DNA of 64,000 nucleotides from Agrobacterium tumefaciens_K (GTDB lineage: Bacteria; Pseudomonadota; Alphaproteobacteria; Rhizobiales; Rhizobiaceae): positions 1,054,001-1,118,000 of the forward strand of contig NZ_JAOEGC010000002.1 of the NCBI RefSeq assembly GCF_031801495.1, given 5' to 3'. The notes under the pieces are model-generated. The model was given only the letters and a program-made list of their open reading frames with translations, was not told the origin of the DNA and did not search any database. This document shows, one piece after another, positions 1-9,411 of this stretch; the first letter of the stretch is position 1, and each line of letters opens with the position of its first letter. Both the position numbers and the translations under genes were made by a program.

Positions 1-377
1 GCGTGATGGAAGTCGTGGCCGAATACGAAGCGCATCGTCTCGGTCAGGAAGTCGACGGCGATACCTACCTCAAGGCCGATCCTTCGTGGTTCCGCTCGAT
101 CGTCTCCGGTGTTGTCCGCGATCAGACGAAGATCGATCCGCTGGTGCGCTCCGCACTTCTGGAGGACTGGCCGCTGTCGCGTCTCGATGCCACAGTGCGC
201 GCCATCCTGCGCGCCGGCACTTTCGAGATTCTTGAGCGCAAGGACGTTCCGGTTGCCGTCGTCGTTACCGAATATGTTGAGATTGCCCGCGCCTTTTTTG
301 CCGAAGACGAGCCGAAGCTCGTCAATGCGGTACTTGACCGCATTGCCAAGCAGGTTCGTGGCGAGGTAAAACGCTGA
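1..377 (+). CDS. nusB: Transcription antitermination protein NusB (C-terminal part)
   Basis: The reading frame is already open at the window edge and ends at 377, so only about the last 124 residues are present; NusB is usually 140-170 residues. The visible part is the helical NusB RNA-binding fold, with the family signature near the middle (LSRLDATVRAILRAGTFEIL). NusB binds boxA RNA together with NusE (S10) and promotes antitermination on rRNA operons. It is followed after 21 bases by an MFS transporter on the same strand. The true start lies outside the window. Confidence 0.93.
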   Translation, partial: VMEVVAEYEAHRLGQEVDGDTYLKADPSWFRSIVSGVVRDQTKIDPLVRSALLEDWPLSRLDATVRAILRAGTFEILERKDVPVAVVVTEYVEIARAFFAEDEPKLVNAVLDRIAKQVRGEVKR

Positions 378-398
378 CCATTCCCATGTGAGGAAAAT

Positions 399-1622
399 AT
401 GAGCGCTGTGACCACCTCCGGATTTGATGCGACGATGAAGGAGGCGCGGCGCAACGTTCATCTTCTCACGTTGGCGCAGGCGATCATGGGTGCCTGCGCC
501 CCACTATCCATCTCGGTTGGCGGCATCGCCGGTTATCAATTGCTCGGCGCTGACAAGTCGCTGGCAACCGCGCCCTTGACCGGATTCAACGTAGGCGTCG
601 CTGTCGGCGCAATCGGTGTTGCCGCAACCGCCCGTTTTTCGGGTCGAAAGGCGGCTTTCGTATTCGGTGCCATGGTCGGCGCGCTTGGCGGGGCCGTCGC
701 CTCTCTGGCACTGTTCCGCAGCGATTTCTGGCTGTTTGCCCTCGGAATGCTGCTGATTGGCGTGTCGGGCGGTTTCACCCAGAAAATACGCTTTGCCGCA
801 GCCGATGCCTCGCCCTCCAGCTACAAGCCCACGGCGATCTCCTGGATTCTGGCAGGAGGCATCGTTTCCGCGATCCTCGGTCCGCAACTATCCATCCTCG
901 GCAAGGATATCTTTTCGCCGGTCACCTTTGCCGGTGGCTTTCTGGCAATCATTCCGCTCGAAATCATAGCTATTGTCGTACTTGCGTTCATCAGGCTGCC
1001 GGACATGCGTAACGCGGCGGTCGGCGCAGAGATGCCGCGTCCGCTATCGCAGATCGCGCGAACGCCACGTTTCCTTGTCGGCATGATCTGCGGTATCGGG
1101 ACCTATGCCCTCATGACCTTCACCATGACAGGCGCGCCGCTGGCCATGGTTGTCGGCTGTGGATTCCCCACCGAACTTGCAACGCTCGGCATCCAATGGC
1201 ACGTCCTTGCCATGTTCGGGCCAAGCTTCTTTACCGGCATGCTGGTGAAAAGGTTCGGCGCTGAAAAGGTCGTGGTTGGCGGTCTTCTCATCCTCATGGC
1301 CTGCGCCGTTGTTGCCCATATGGGTGTTGAACTGTGGAACTTCTGGCTGGCGCTGGTGCTGCTGGGCATTGGCTGGAATTTCGGTTTCATCGGCGCGACA
1401 GCCATCGTCGCATCCACCTACCGGCCCCACGAGGCGGACAAGGTTCAGGGTTTTCATGACATCGTGCTGTTTGGTGCCGTGGCCATGTCGTCCTTCTCCT
1501 CCGGCAAGATATTCACCACATGGGGATGGTCCGTGATGAACCTTGTCATCTGGCCCGTTGCCGGCCTCTGCCTGTTGCTGGTTCTGTCATTGCTGCTGAC
1601 CTCGCGCAGAAATCCCGCTTGA
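399..1622 (+). CDS. MFS transporter
   Basis: A 407-residue polytopic membrane protein with about 12 predicted transmembrane segments, the usual layout of the major facilitator superfamily. Segments are spread through both halves, separated by a central hydrophilic stretch around residues 200-220 (PDMRNAAVGAEMPRP). ATG at 399 is preceded by a purine-rich GAGGAAA. The substrate cannot be told from the sequence. It sits 21 bases after nusB and may be co-transcribed with it. Confidence 0.85.
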   Translation: MSAVTTSGFDATMKEARRNVHLLTLAQAIMGACAPLSISVGGIAGYQLLGADKSLATAPLTGFNVGVAVGAIGVAATARFSGRKAAFVFGAMVGALGGAVASLALFRSDFWLFALGMLLIGVSGGFTQKIRFAAADASPSSYKPTAISWILAGGIVSAILGPQLSILGKDIFSPVTFAGGFLAIIPLEIIAIVVLAFIRLPDMRNAAVGAEMPRPLSQIARTPRFLVGMICGIGTYALMTFTMTGAPLAMVVGCGFPTELATLGIQWHVLAMFGPSFFTGMLVKRFGAEKVVVGGLLILMACAVVAHMGVELWNFWLALVLLGIGWNFGFIGATAIVASTYRPHEADKVQGFHDIVLFGAVAMSSFSSGKIFTTWGWSVMNLVIWPVAGLCLLLVLSLLLTSRRNPA

Positions 1623-1807
1623 GGTCATCGCGACACTCTACACCTTTCATGTTTCAGGCAAATTTGTGGGGTTGACGCCACGCCTTCGGGCAACGCAATC
1701 TCGACGTGCGGTTGTTTTTTTCTTGGGAGGGGAACAAACGGCCGCAGCACATGGTTTCGCCGCGCCGGGGAGGGAGTGAGACCCGGCCTTTTGGGAGGTA
1801 AGTGCGC

Positions 1808-3946
1808 ATGACCGTAATACCCATTGTAATTTTATGCGGTGTCTTGTCCGTGGTTTACGCGGGATGGGCAACGAAAAGCGTTCTTGATGCCGATGAGGGC
1901 AACGAACGCATGCGGGAAATAGCGGGTTATATCCGCGAGGGTGCGCAGGCTTATCTCACTCGTCAGTATCTCACCATAGCCATCGTCGGACTGATCGTGG
2001 CGGTCCTCGCCTGGTATCTCCTTTCGTCTCTGGCGGCCATCGGCTTCATCATAGGCGCTGTCCTTTCAGGTGCCGCCGGTTTTGTCGGCATGCACGTCTC
2101 GGTGCGCGCCAATCTGCGCACAGCGCAGGCTGCGTCTCACAGCCTGTCGTCTGGCCTGGACATCGCCTTCAAGTCCGGTGCGATCACCGGCATGCTGGTT
2201 GCCGGTCTGGCGCTGCTTGGTGTGTCGATCTATTATTTCATCCTGACATCGGTGCTGGGTCATCCGGCAGGATCGCGTGAAGTGATCGATTCGCTGGTGT
2301 CCCTCGGTTTCGGTGCATCGCTGATCTCGATCTTTGCCCGTCTCGGCGGTGGTATCTTCACCAAGGGGGCCGATGTCGGTGGCGATCTGGTGGGAAAGGT
2401 GGAAGCGGGCATTCCGGAAGATGATCCACGCAACCCTGCGACCATCGCCGACAACGTGGGGGACAATGTTGGCGACTGCGCCGGTATGGCCGCCGACCTC
2501 TTCGAAACCTATGCCGTCTCCGTTGTGGCGACCATGGTGCTTGCCGCGATCTTCTTCGCCGGAACGCCGGTGCTGGAAAGTGCGATGGTCTATCCGTTGG
2601 CCATCTGCGGTGCTTGCATTCTGACCTCCATTGCAGGAACATTCTTCGTCAAGCTCGGCACCAACAACTCCATCATGGGCGCGCTCTACAAGGGACTGAT
2701 CGCAACCGGCATCTTTTCCATCGCCGGTCTCGCTGTTGCGACGTTCGGTACGGTCGGGTGGGGACCGGTCGGCACGGTCGCCGGCATGGAAATCACCGGA
2801 ACGAACCTGTTCTTCTGCGGCATCATCGGTCTGGTCGTGACGGCATTGATCGTCGTGATCACCGAATATTATACCGGCACCAACAAGCGTCCCGTCAATT
2901 CCATAGCGCAGGCGTCAGTCACCGGCCATGGCACCAACGTCATTCAGGGACTTGCAGTGTCACTGGAATCGACAGCTCTTCCCGCCATTGTCATCGTTGG
3001 CGGCATCATCACCACCTACCAGCTTGGCGGCCTTTTCGGCACCGGTATCGCGGTGACCGCAATGCTTGGCCTTGCGGGGATGATCGTCGCGCTCGATGCC
3101 TTCGGTCCCGTGACAGACAATGCTGGCGGCATTGCGGAAATGGCTGGTCTTGACCCGGACGTCCGCAAGGCGACTGACGCTCTGGACGCGGTGGGTAACA
3201 CCACGAAAGCTGTGACCAAGGGGTACGCCATCGGCTCCGCGGGGCTTGGCGCGCTGGTCCTGTTTGCTGCCTATTCGAACGACCTGTCCTATTTCGCCGC
3301 AAACGGCGATACCTATCCCTATTTCAAGGATATCGGCGAGATTTCCTTCAGCCTTTCCAACCCGTATGTCGTCGCTGGCCTGCTGTTCGGTGGCCTCATC
3401 CCCTACCTCTTCGGCGGTATCGCCATGACGGCGGTGGGTAAGGCCGCAAGCTCCATCGTGGAAGAGGTTCGTCGCCAGTTCCGCGAAAAGCCCGGCATTA
3501 TGGCTGGAACGGAAAAGCCTGATTACGGCAAGGCCGTCGACCTGCTGACGAAGGCTGCGATCAAGGAGATGATTATTCCATCTCTGCTGCCGGTTCTGGC
3601 GCCCATTGTCGTTTATTTTGGTGTGTTGCTGATTTCCGGATCGAAGGCGTCCGCCTTCGCGGCGCTTGGCGCATCGCTGCTCGGCGTCATCATCAACGGT
3701 CTGTTTGTGGCGATTTCCATGACGTCCGGTGGTGGCGCCTGGGACAACGCCAAAAAAAGCTTTGAAGACGGCTTCGTCGACAAGGACGGCGTACGCCACG
3801 TCAAGGGTTCGGACGCCCACAAGGCATCCGTGACTGGCGATACGGTTGGCGATCCTTACAAGGATACCGCAGGTCCCGCCGTCAACCCGGCCATCAAGAT
3901 CACGAATATCGTGGCCCTGCTGTTGCTGGCGATTCTCGCAGGCTGA
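1808..3946 (+). CDS. hppA: Membrane-bound proton-translocating pyrophosphatase (K+-independent type)
   Basis: A 712-residue integral membrane pump with about 16 transmembrane segments. It hydrolyses cytoplasmic pyrophosphate and moves H+ out of the cytoplasm. The substrate-binding signature of the family is present (DVGGDLVGKVEAGIPEDDPR, followed by the Asp-rich DNVGDNVGDCAGMAADLFE). The potassium-dependence determinant reads GNTTKA: lysine where K+-dependent enzymes have alanine, which in this family marks the K+-independent class. ATG at 1808 is preferred over an in-frame GTG at 1802 because GGGAGG lies at the right distance upstream. A strong terminator follows at 3973. Confidence 0.97.
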   Translation: MTVIPIVILCGVLSVVYAGWATKSVLDADEGNERMREIAGYIREGAQAYLTRQYLTIAIVGLIVAVLAWYLLSSLAAIGFIIGAVLSGAAGFVGMHVSVRANLRTAQAASHSLSSGLDIAFKSGAITGMLVAGLALLGVSIYYFILTSVLGHPAGSREVIDSLVSLGFGASLISIFARLGGGIFTKGADVGGDLVGKVEAGIPEDDPRNPATIADNVGDNVGDCAGMAADLFETYAVSVVATMVLAAIFFAGTPVLESAMVYPLAICGACILTSIAGTFFVKLGTNNSIMGALYKGLIATGIFSIAGLAVATFGTVGWGPVGTVAGMEITGTNLFFCGIIGLVVTALIVVITEYYTGTNKRPVNSIAQASVTGHGTNVIQGLAVSLESTALPAIVIVGGIITTYQLGGLFGTGIAVTAMLGLAGMIVALDAFGPVTDNAGGIAEMAGLDPDVRKATDALDAVGNTTKAVTKGYAIGSAGLGALVLFAAYSNDLSYFAANGDTYPYFKDIGEISFSLSNPYVVAGLLFGGLIPYLFGGIAMTAVGKAASSIVEEVRRQFREKPGIMAGTEKPDYGKAVDLLTKAAIKEMIIPSLLPVLAPIVVYFGVLLISGSKASAFAALGASLLGVIINGLFVAISMTSGGGAWDNAKKSFEDGFVDKDGVRHVKGSDAHKASVTGDTVGDPYKDTAGPAVNPAIKITNIVALLLLAILAG

Positions 3947-3972
3947 CGATCCGGCCGTAATCACGAACAAGA

Positions 3973-4006
3973 AAGGCCCGTGGATCGCTCCACGGGCCTT
4001 CGTTTT
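3973..4006 (+). terminator. Rho-independent terminator after hppA
   Basis: Perfect 12-bp inverted repeat (AAGGCCCGTGGA, loop TCGC, TCCACGGGCCTT) followed by CGTTTT. It lies between the convergent hppA and bamE genes and could serve both strands. Confidence 0.85.
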
Positions 4007-4030
4007 ATGATCCGAACCTGCCGGTTCCGG

Positions 4031-4558
4031 TTAGTTGTTGGCTTCCGAACCCAGAATGCTCTTGGCGATGTTGGCGCCGGATGTGCCGCCCGACAGAAGC
4101 TGCTGCAGGAAGGTAAGATCCTTGCCGCCGGTCGGCGTCGTGCGGGAAATCGTGTCGAAGACCTTGCCGTCCTGAAGCGTATAATTGGCCTTGCGCTCGA
4201 TCACGCCATCCTTGTTGAAGTAGATGGCCAGAATGTTCTGTTCGACCAGCTGCGGCTTCATGAACGCGGCTTTGCGCACGCGCTTCTGCGAGATGTAATA
4301 GAAGACTTCGTTCCCGAAGGTCGCCGTCGTCGATGGAGTGCCCATCGTCAGCAGAACCTGTTCGCGGCTGGAGCCTTCCGGAATGAGTGGCAGCGACTGT
4401 TCGTCCATCACATAGCCGTTATGGAAAACGTCGGTGGTGCTGCTGCAGGCGGAAAGCAGACCGGCTGAGAGCACAACGGCGATGGCGGTCGCGCTCAGGG
4501 TCTTGCGGTAACGTGGCGATTTCTGCGTGCTCAACTGCGACTCCCCGACTGCGGTCAT
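4031..4558 (-). CDS. bamE: Outer membrane assembly lipoprotein BamE (SmpA/OmlA family)
   Basis: A 175-residue protein with an N-terminal lipoprotein signal: hydrophobic segment around residues 20-37 and a lipobox ending LLSACSS. It then has the SmpA/OmlA domain (NGYVMDEQSLPLIPEGSSRE, TMGTPSTTATFGNEVFYYIS). BamE is the small lipoprotein of the BAM complex that inserts beta-barrel proteins in the outer membrane. It is divergent from the downstream cbp3-like gene, the usual arrangement in Rhizobiales. Confidence 0.9.
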   Translation of the reverse strand: MTAVGESQLSTQKSPRYRKTLSATAIAVVLSAGLLSACSSTTDVFHNGYVMDEQSLPLIPEGSSREQVLLTMGTPSTTATFGNEVFYYISQKRVRKAAFMKPQLVEQNILAIYFNKDGVIERKANYTLQDGKVFDTISRTTPTGGKDLTFLQQLLSGGTSGANIAKSILGSEANN

Positions 4559-4826
4559 ATATCATACCTTCCGGCATTACGTGGTGCACAGTCTCTGTAC
4601 ACATGATTATGTCAATCCGGGGACGGACACCTCCGCTTCCCCCCGAATGCAGTGCTTTCGCGAACCCCAGAATCTCCTCCGGTTCTCTTCGACTGTTTCA
4701 GCCAAAGGATGAACGTGACCGCGACGGCATTGCAATTCGTGGATGCTTCGGTAAACCAGCTTTCACGATCATGCAACAAGTGCGGTGAATAGGAATCGAA
4801 ATCACCGGTTCTGTTCGGAAAAAACG

Positions 4827-5366
4827 ATGATATTCGGGCTGTTCAAGAAGAGAAATAACAACCGCGTCATAGTCGACCGCCAATATACGGTGCTGACAAC
4901 GGCCGCGCGCACCCCTGCGTTTTATCTGGACATGGGCGTTCCGGACACCGTGATGGGCCGTTTCGAGATGCTTGCGGCCATTATGATTCTCTATTTCCGT
5001 CGCACGAAGTCGTCGGACGTCAGCGGTCAGGAGATCGCACAGGAGATTGTCGACGCCTTTTTTCAGGACCTCGATCACTCGATGCGAGAACTTGGCATAG
5101 GCGATCAGGGCGTGCCGAAGCGCATGAAGAAGTTCGCGGGCATGTTTTACGGACGGCTCGAATCCTATGCCGCGGCACTTGATGCTTCAGATTCCAATGC
5201 TCTTGCGGTGGCCCTCAAGCGCAATATATATCCGCAATCAGATGAAGCCGCGCCCGACATGATGGCGCTGGCACAATGGATGATGAAAGCATCAGATGCT
5301 CTTTCCGCGCAATCCGAAGATACGGTTGCGACCGGAAGCCTGACGCTTCCCTTGCCCGGACAGTGA
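4827..5366 (+). CDS. Ubiquinol-cytochrome c chaperone (Cbp3-like)
   Basis: A 179-residue soluble protein of the ubiquinol-cytochrome c chaperone family, related to mitochondrial Cbp3/UQCC1, which helps assembly of cytochrome b in the bc1 complex. Typical stretches are YTVLTTAARTPAFYLDMGVP near the N-terminus and ALDASDSNALAVALKRNIYP near the C-terminus. ATG at 4827 (MIFGLFKKR) is the likely start; an in-frame codon at 4785 would add 14 residues without a better ribosome site. The next gene, yceD, starts 8 bases after the stop, so the two are probably co-transcribed. Confidence 0.88.
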   Translation: MIFGLFKKRNNNRVIVDRQYTVLTTAARTPAFYLDMGVPDTVMGRFEMLAAIMILYFRRTKSSDVSGQEIAQEIVDAFFQDLDHSMRELGIGDQGVPKRMKKFAGMFYGRLESYAAALDASDSNALAVALKRNIYPQSDEAAPDMMALAQWMMKASDALSAQSEDTVATGSLTLPLPGQ

Positions 5367-5374
5367 GGTTCAAC

Positions 5375-5938
5375 ATGAACGCGCGACACGCAGCAAATGA
5401 TGACGTGCCTTTTTCCTATCCCGTGAAGGTAGGCCATATTTCCGCCAATCCCGTCAGGATTGGTCTGGAAGCCGATGCCGAGGAACTGAAGGCGCTGGCT
5501 AAATTCTGGGATGTGGTTTCCGTCGAATACCTCAAGGCGGAGCTGCAGGTATCCCGCTGGAAAAAGGATGGGGTGAAGATCAAGGGCGAGGTGCACGCTG
5601 CCATCACCCAGTCCTGCGTCGTGACACTGGAGCCTGTTTCGAGCAAGATCGATGAAACGCTCGAGCAGATTTTCGTTCCGGAAGGATCGAAGCTGGCGCG
5701 AATGGTGACGAATGAGGAAGGCGAGATCGTGCTCGATCCCGATGGCCCCGATATTCCCGACCAGTTCACCGGCGACAGCATCGACCTTGGGACGGTGGTA
5801 ACGGAATTCGCGGCGCTGGCCATCGATCCTTATCCGCGCAGAGCCGACGTGGAATTCGCAGGCTTTGGTGAAAAGGAAGCGGAGCAGGAAAAACGCCCGT
5901 CCCCCTTTGCGGTGCTGAAAGACTGGAAAAAAGACTGA
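5375..5938 (+). CDS. YceD-family DUF177 protein
   Basis: A 187-residue member of the DUF177/YceD family. In many bacteria this gene sits next to rpmF-plsX-fabH and has been linked to 23S rRNA and ribosome metabolism; rpmF is absent from this locus. The mid-protein motif TQSCVVTLEPVSSKIDE and the acidic patch (DPDGPDIPDQFTGDSIDLG) are characteristic. A single cysteine at the motif replaces the metal-binding pair seen in some homologues. It starts 8 bases after the Cbp3-like gene and precedes plsX by 100 bases. Confidence 0.88.
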   Translation: MNARHAANDDVPFSYPVKVGHISANPVRIGLEADAEELKALAKFWDVVSVEYLKAELQVSRWKKDGVKIKGEVHAAITQSCVVTLEPVSSKIDETLEQIFVPEGSKLARMVTNEEGEIVLDPDGPDIPDQFTGDSIDLGTVVTEFAALAIDPYPRRADVEFAGFGEKEAEQEKRPSPFAVLKDWKKD

Positions 5939-6038
5939 ATGCCCTCCAGGGGCGGAATAATTTGATTGTAACAAAAGCCGGAAAAGGTATTTTCGCGCAA
6001 ATTTCCGCTGCACTGGCAGCAAGAAGGACAAGGGACGA

Positions 6039-7100
6039 GTGATCAGAATTGCAATTGACGTCATGGGCGGCGACTTCGGTCCCGAGGTTGCCATCCCAGG
6101 TGCTGCCAAGGCGCTTGACCGGCACAACGATGTGACTTTTCTGCTCTACGGGCAGAAGAGCAAATGCGAACCCATTCTGGCACAGTATCCCGCACTCCGG
6201 GAAAAGTCGGTTTTTCACGATTGCGAAGTGTCGGTCGGCATGGACGAAAAGCCAAGCCAGGCGCTGCGTCGCGGACGTTATGTTTCCTCCATGTGGCGTG
6301 CCATCGAGGCCGTTAAACTGGGTGAGGCCGATGTGGTCATCTCTGCGGGCAATACCGGCGCGCTGATGGCGATGGCCAAGTTCTGCCTGCGCACCATGGC
6401 TCGGGTCGAACGTCCGGCGATTGCCGGCATCTGGCCAACGCTGAAAGGCGAGAGCATCGTTCTTGATGTCGGCGCGACGATCGGAGCCGATTCCCAGCAG
6501 CTTCTCGACTTCGCCCTGATGGGCGGCGCGATGGCGCGGGCGCTGTTTGACATCGATCGTCCGACTGTCGGCCTGCTGAATGTCGGCGTCGAAGAGGTCA
6601 AGGGACAGGATGAGGTCCGCGAGGCGGGCCGCCTGATCCGCGAGGCCGATCTCGCTACCATCGATTATCGCGGTTTTGTCGAAGGTGACGATATCGGCAA
6701 GGGCACCGTTGATGTCGTCGTGACCGAAGGTTTTACCGGCAACATCGCGCTGAAAGCCGCGGAGGGTACGGCGCGCCAGATCACAACGCTGCTACGTGAA
6801 GCGATTTCCCGCAGCTTCATCGCCAAGATCGGCTATCTTCTCGCGAAGAGCGCCTTCGATGTGCTGCGCGAGAAAATGGATCCGCGCAAGGTGAACGGTG
6901 GCGTGTTCCTCGGCCTGAACGGCATTGTGATCAAGAGCCATGGCGGTACGGACGCGCTTGGTTTCGCGTCTGCCGTCGATGTCGGCTACGACATGGTTCA
7001 CAACGGTCTTACTGCGAAAATAGAAAACGATCTCAAGATTTACCACGCAAGACGGCTTCCGCCACCGGCGCCTGAAGCTCTCGTGGCTGACGAGGAATAA
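6039..7100 (+). CDS. plsX: Phosphate acyltransferase PlsX
   Basis: A 353-residue protein that makes acyl-phosphate from acyl-ACP, the donor for PlsY in phosphatidic acid synthesis. The N-terminus IRIAIDVMGGDFGPEVAIPG, the inner signature VVISAGNTGALMA and the C-terminal KSHGGTDALGFASA are strongly conserved. The start is GTG at 6039, read from the conserved N-terminus. It is separated by only 4 bases from fabH, a classical phospholipid/fatty acid operon. Confidence 0.97.
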   Translation: MIRIAIDVMGGDFGPEVAIPGAAKALDRHNDVTFLLYGQKSKCEPILAQYPALREKSVFHDCEVSVGMDEKPSQALRRGRYVSSMWRAIEAVKLGEADVVISAGNTGALMAMAKFCLRTMARVERPAIAGIWPTLKGESIVLDVGATIGADSQQLLDFALMGGAMARALFDIDRPTVGLLNVGVEEVKGQDEVREAGRLIREADLATIDYRGFVEGDDIGKGTVDVVVTEGFTGNIALKAAEGTARQITTLLREAISRSFIAKIGYLLAKSAFDVLREKMDPRKVNGGVFLGLNGIVIKSHGGTDALGFASAVDVGYDMVHNGLTAKIENDLKIYHARRLPPPAPEALVADEE

Positions 7101-7104
7101 CGGA

Positions 7105-8076
7105 ATGATCCGCTCAATCGTACGTGGCTTCGGGGCAGCGCTCCCGAAGCGTGTCATGACCAACCAGGAAATCGAAGGGGTTGTAGAAACCTCCGACGAA
7201 TGGATCGTGCAGCGCACCGGCATCAGGCAGCGTTATATCGCCGGGGAAGGCGAAACGACGGCATCGCTTGGTGAAGCAGCCGCCCGCGCGGCTCTCGATA
7301 ACGCCGGTCTGACACCTGCCGATATCGATCTCATCATTCTGGCCACGTCCACGCCGGACAACACTTTCCCGGCGACTGCCGTCAACATCCAGAACCGTCT
7401 GGGGATGACGCATGGTTTTGCATTCGACGTGCAGGCGGTCTGTTCAGGCTTCGTCTACGCCATGTCGACGGCCGATCTCTACATTCGCGGCGGCATGGCC
7501 AAGCGTGTGCTGGTCATCGGTGCCGAGACGTTCTCGCGCATTCTCGACTGGAAAGACCGCACGACCTGCGTCCTCTTCGGCGACGGTGCTGGCGCGTTGG
7601 TGCTCGAGGCAGGCGAGGGCGAGGGTACTTCGGCCGATCGTGGTGTGCTGACCTCCCAGCTTCGCTCGGACGGTTCGCACAAGGATAAGCTCTACGTCGA
7701 TGGCGGCCCGTCCACCACCGGAACGGTGGGTCATCTGCGCATGGAAGGCCGTGAAGTCTTCAAGCATGCTGTCGGCATGATTACGGATGTGATCGAAGCG
7801 GCTTTCGACGCTACGGGAACAACGGCGGGCGATCTGGATTGGCTGGTCCCGCATCAGGCGAACAAGCGCATTATCGACGGATCGGCGAAAAAGCTCGGCA
7901 TCGATCCCGAAAAGGTGGTCATCACCGTCGATCAGCATGGCAACACCTCTGCCGCTTCCATTCCGCTTGCAATTGCGGTTGCTGCCGGTGACGGACGCAT
8001 CAAGAAAGCCGATCTGGTGATGCTCGAAGCTATGGGCGGTGGCTTCACCTGGGGTGCGGTGCTGTTGCGCTGGTAG
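7105..8076 (+). CDS. fabH: Beta-ketoacyl-ACP synthase III
   Basis: A 323-residue condensing enzyme that starts fatty acid synthesis from acetyl-CoA and malonyl-ACP. The catalytic Cys is near residue 113 (VQAVCSGFVYAM). The His is in WLVPHQANKRI and the Asn in HGNTSAASIPLA, completing the Cys-His-Asn triad. Length is normal. It lies 4 bases after plsX and is followed by an 11-bp inverted repeat before ihfA. Confidence 0.98.
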   Translation: MIRSIVRGFGAALPKRVMTNQEIEGVVETSDEWIVQRTGIRQRYIAGEGETTASLGEAAARAALDNAGLTPADIDLIILATSTPDNTFPATAVNIQNRLGMTHGFAFDVQAVCSGFVYAMSTADLYIRGGMAKRVLVIGAETFSRILDWKDRTTCVLFGDGAGALVLEAGEGEGTSADRGVLTSQLRSDGSHKDKLYVDGGPSTTGTVGHLRMEGREVFKHAVGMITDVIEAAFDATGTTAGDLDWLVPHQANKRIIDGSAKKLGIDPEKVVITVDQHGNTSAASIPLAIAVAAGDGRIKKADLVMLEAMGGGFTWGAVLLRW

Positions 8077-8083
8077 CACTCGT

Positions 8084-8123
8084 CTTTCGGCAATGACTAA
8101 ACCATTGCAGTGATTGCCGAAAG
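8084..8123 (+). repeat. Inverted repeat between fabH and ihfA
   Basis: Perfect 11-bp arms (CTTTCGGCAAT at 8084-8094 and ATTGCCGAAAG at 8113-8123) with an 18-base loop. The loop itself contains CATTG, which can pair alternatively with CAATG of the left arm. There is no T-run, so it may be a weak or Rho-assisted terminator, or a processing or stability element. Confidence 0.55.
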
Positions 8124-8222
8124 CTACGCTTAAATCTGGAACAATCGCTTGACCGACCGTCACAAGGGAAATAATCTCGAGTGCTCAAGAGAAGATTTTT
8201 TTTTGACGGTTTGCGGGGAAAA

Positions 8223-8561
8223 ATGGCCGGGAAGACAGTGACACGCGCAGATCTGGCAGAATCTGTGTTTCGTAAGGTAGGTCTGTCCCGAACCGAATCC
8301 GCTGAGCTGGTCGAGACGATCATCGACGAGATCTGCAACGCCATCACCCGTGGCGAGGTCGTCAAGCTTTCTTCCTTTGCAACGTTTCAGATCCGCGAGA
8401 AGAACGAGCGTATCGGCCGTAACCCGAAGACGGGTGAGGAAGTGCCGATTTCTCCGCGCCGCGTCATGACATTCAAGGCGTCCAACGTGCTGAAGCAGCG
8501 TATTCTCAAGGCCCACACGGCCCGCAAGGTCAAACAGAAGAGCCAGAAAGCCGGCAGTTGA
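8223..8561 (+). CDS. ihfA: Integration host factor subunit alpha
   Basis: A 112-residue DNA-bending protein of the HU/IHF family. ATG at 8223 (MAGKTVTRADLAESVF) matches the family N-terminus; an upstream in-frame GTG at 8181 would add a basic, phenylalanine-rich tail with no homology. The beta-arm region contains the DNA-contact motif GRNPKTGEEVPISPRRVMTF. IHF alpha pairs with IHF beta for site-specific DNA bending. It is followed after about 230 bases by the MerR gene, the usual alphaproteobacterial order. Confidence 0.96.
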   Translation: MAGKTVTRADLAESVFRKVGLSRTESAELVETIIDEICNAITRGEVVKLSSFATFQIREKNERIGRNPKTGEEVPISPRRVMTFKASNVLKQRILKAHTARKVKQKSQKAGS

Positions 8562-8792
8562 ACGACTGACCGGTACCGGCTTTTGCCGTCGCCGCCCGAT
8601 CTTTTCTATTCCTTCCTGTGAACATAGTTGAATTTCAGCGCTCAAGCCGTTGAATTGAAGTCGATTCGCATCATAATCAATTTTAGCGATTTGAATTTGC
8701 GCATCGTCCCGTCGAAAATCGTTCCTGGTATTCAGGTGCTGCGCGAGGATCTGGCATCCTGCGCTATCGACGGTTTGCATGGGAGTTAAGAG

Positions 8793-9326
8793 TTGGACAA
8801 AAGCCCCGACGCGTTTCGCACGATCAGTGAAGTGGCGGATGATCTGAACCTGCCGCAGCATGTGCTTCGTTTCTGGGAAACGCGTTTTCCGCAGATCAAG
8901 CCCATGAAGCGGGGCGGGGGGCGTCGTTATTACCGTCCTGACGACATCGATCTGCTCAAGGGCATTCGCCACCTTCTCTATGACCACGGTTACACCATCA
9001 AGGGTGTGCAGAAGCTCCTGAAAGCCAATGGAAACCGTTTCGTGGCGGCAATCGCTTCGGGTGATCTCGCCACGATGGAAGCTATCATGGCGGCGAGTGG
9101 CGAAAAGGAAGCGGCCGAGCCGCGCGTTCTCGATGCGGATGAGGACGAAGTCGTCGGCCGCGCCAAGGTAAGGCCGAGTGGCCGTTTCTTCGGTTTTGGC
9201 GGTAGCAGCAGCGATTCCGAGGTGTCTATCGGCAAATCGAGCATCGGCAAGGACGATCAGGCCCTGTTGCAGGAAGCTCTCTTCGACCTTCTGGAATGCA
9301 AGCGCCTTCTGGATCAGGTCCGCTGA
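8793..9326 (+). CDS. MerR family transcriptional regulator
   Basis: A 177-residue regulator with an N-terminal winged-helix MerR domain at about residues 8-75 (AFRTISEVADDLNLPQHVLR, then FWETRFPQIKPMKRGGGRRY). Translation begins at TTG 8793 with GGGAG nearby upstream. The C-terminal half is acidic and low-complexity with no cysteine-rich effector site, so it is not a metal sensor. Homologues sit directly after ihfA throughout Rhizobiales; the target is unknown. Confidence 0.88.
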   Translation: MDKSPDAFRTISEVADDLNLPQHVLRFWETRFPQIKPMKRGGGRRYYRPDDIDLLKGIRHLLYDHGYTIKGVQKLLKANGNRFVAAIASGDLATMEAIMAASGEKEAAEPRVLDADEDEVVGRAKVRPSGRFFGFGGSSSDSEVSIGKSSIGKDDQALLQEALFDLLECKRLLDQVR

Positions 9327-9411
9327 TCCGTTATCCACAGGCATCGTGAAATGCCAACCTTTCGGAAACTCCTTTGACCGATAATGCGGCTCCGTAAAAA
9401 GGAGTCCAACC

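Noticed and set aside
2960..3970. 336-residue open frame on the minus strand inside hppA
   Set aside because: Antisense shadow of a high-G+C gene; no ribosome site, and the product is His/Arg-rich without a domain.
8138..8160. EcfG promoter upstream of ihfA
   Set aside because: GGAAC is present but only CGTC at a 15-base spacing follows.
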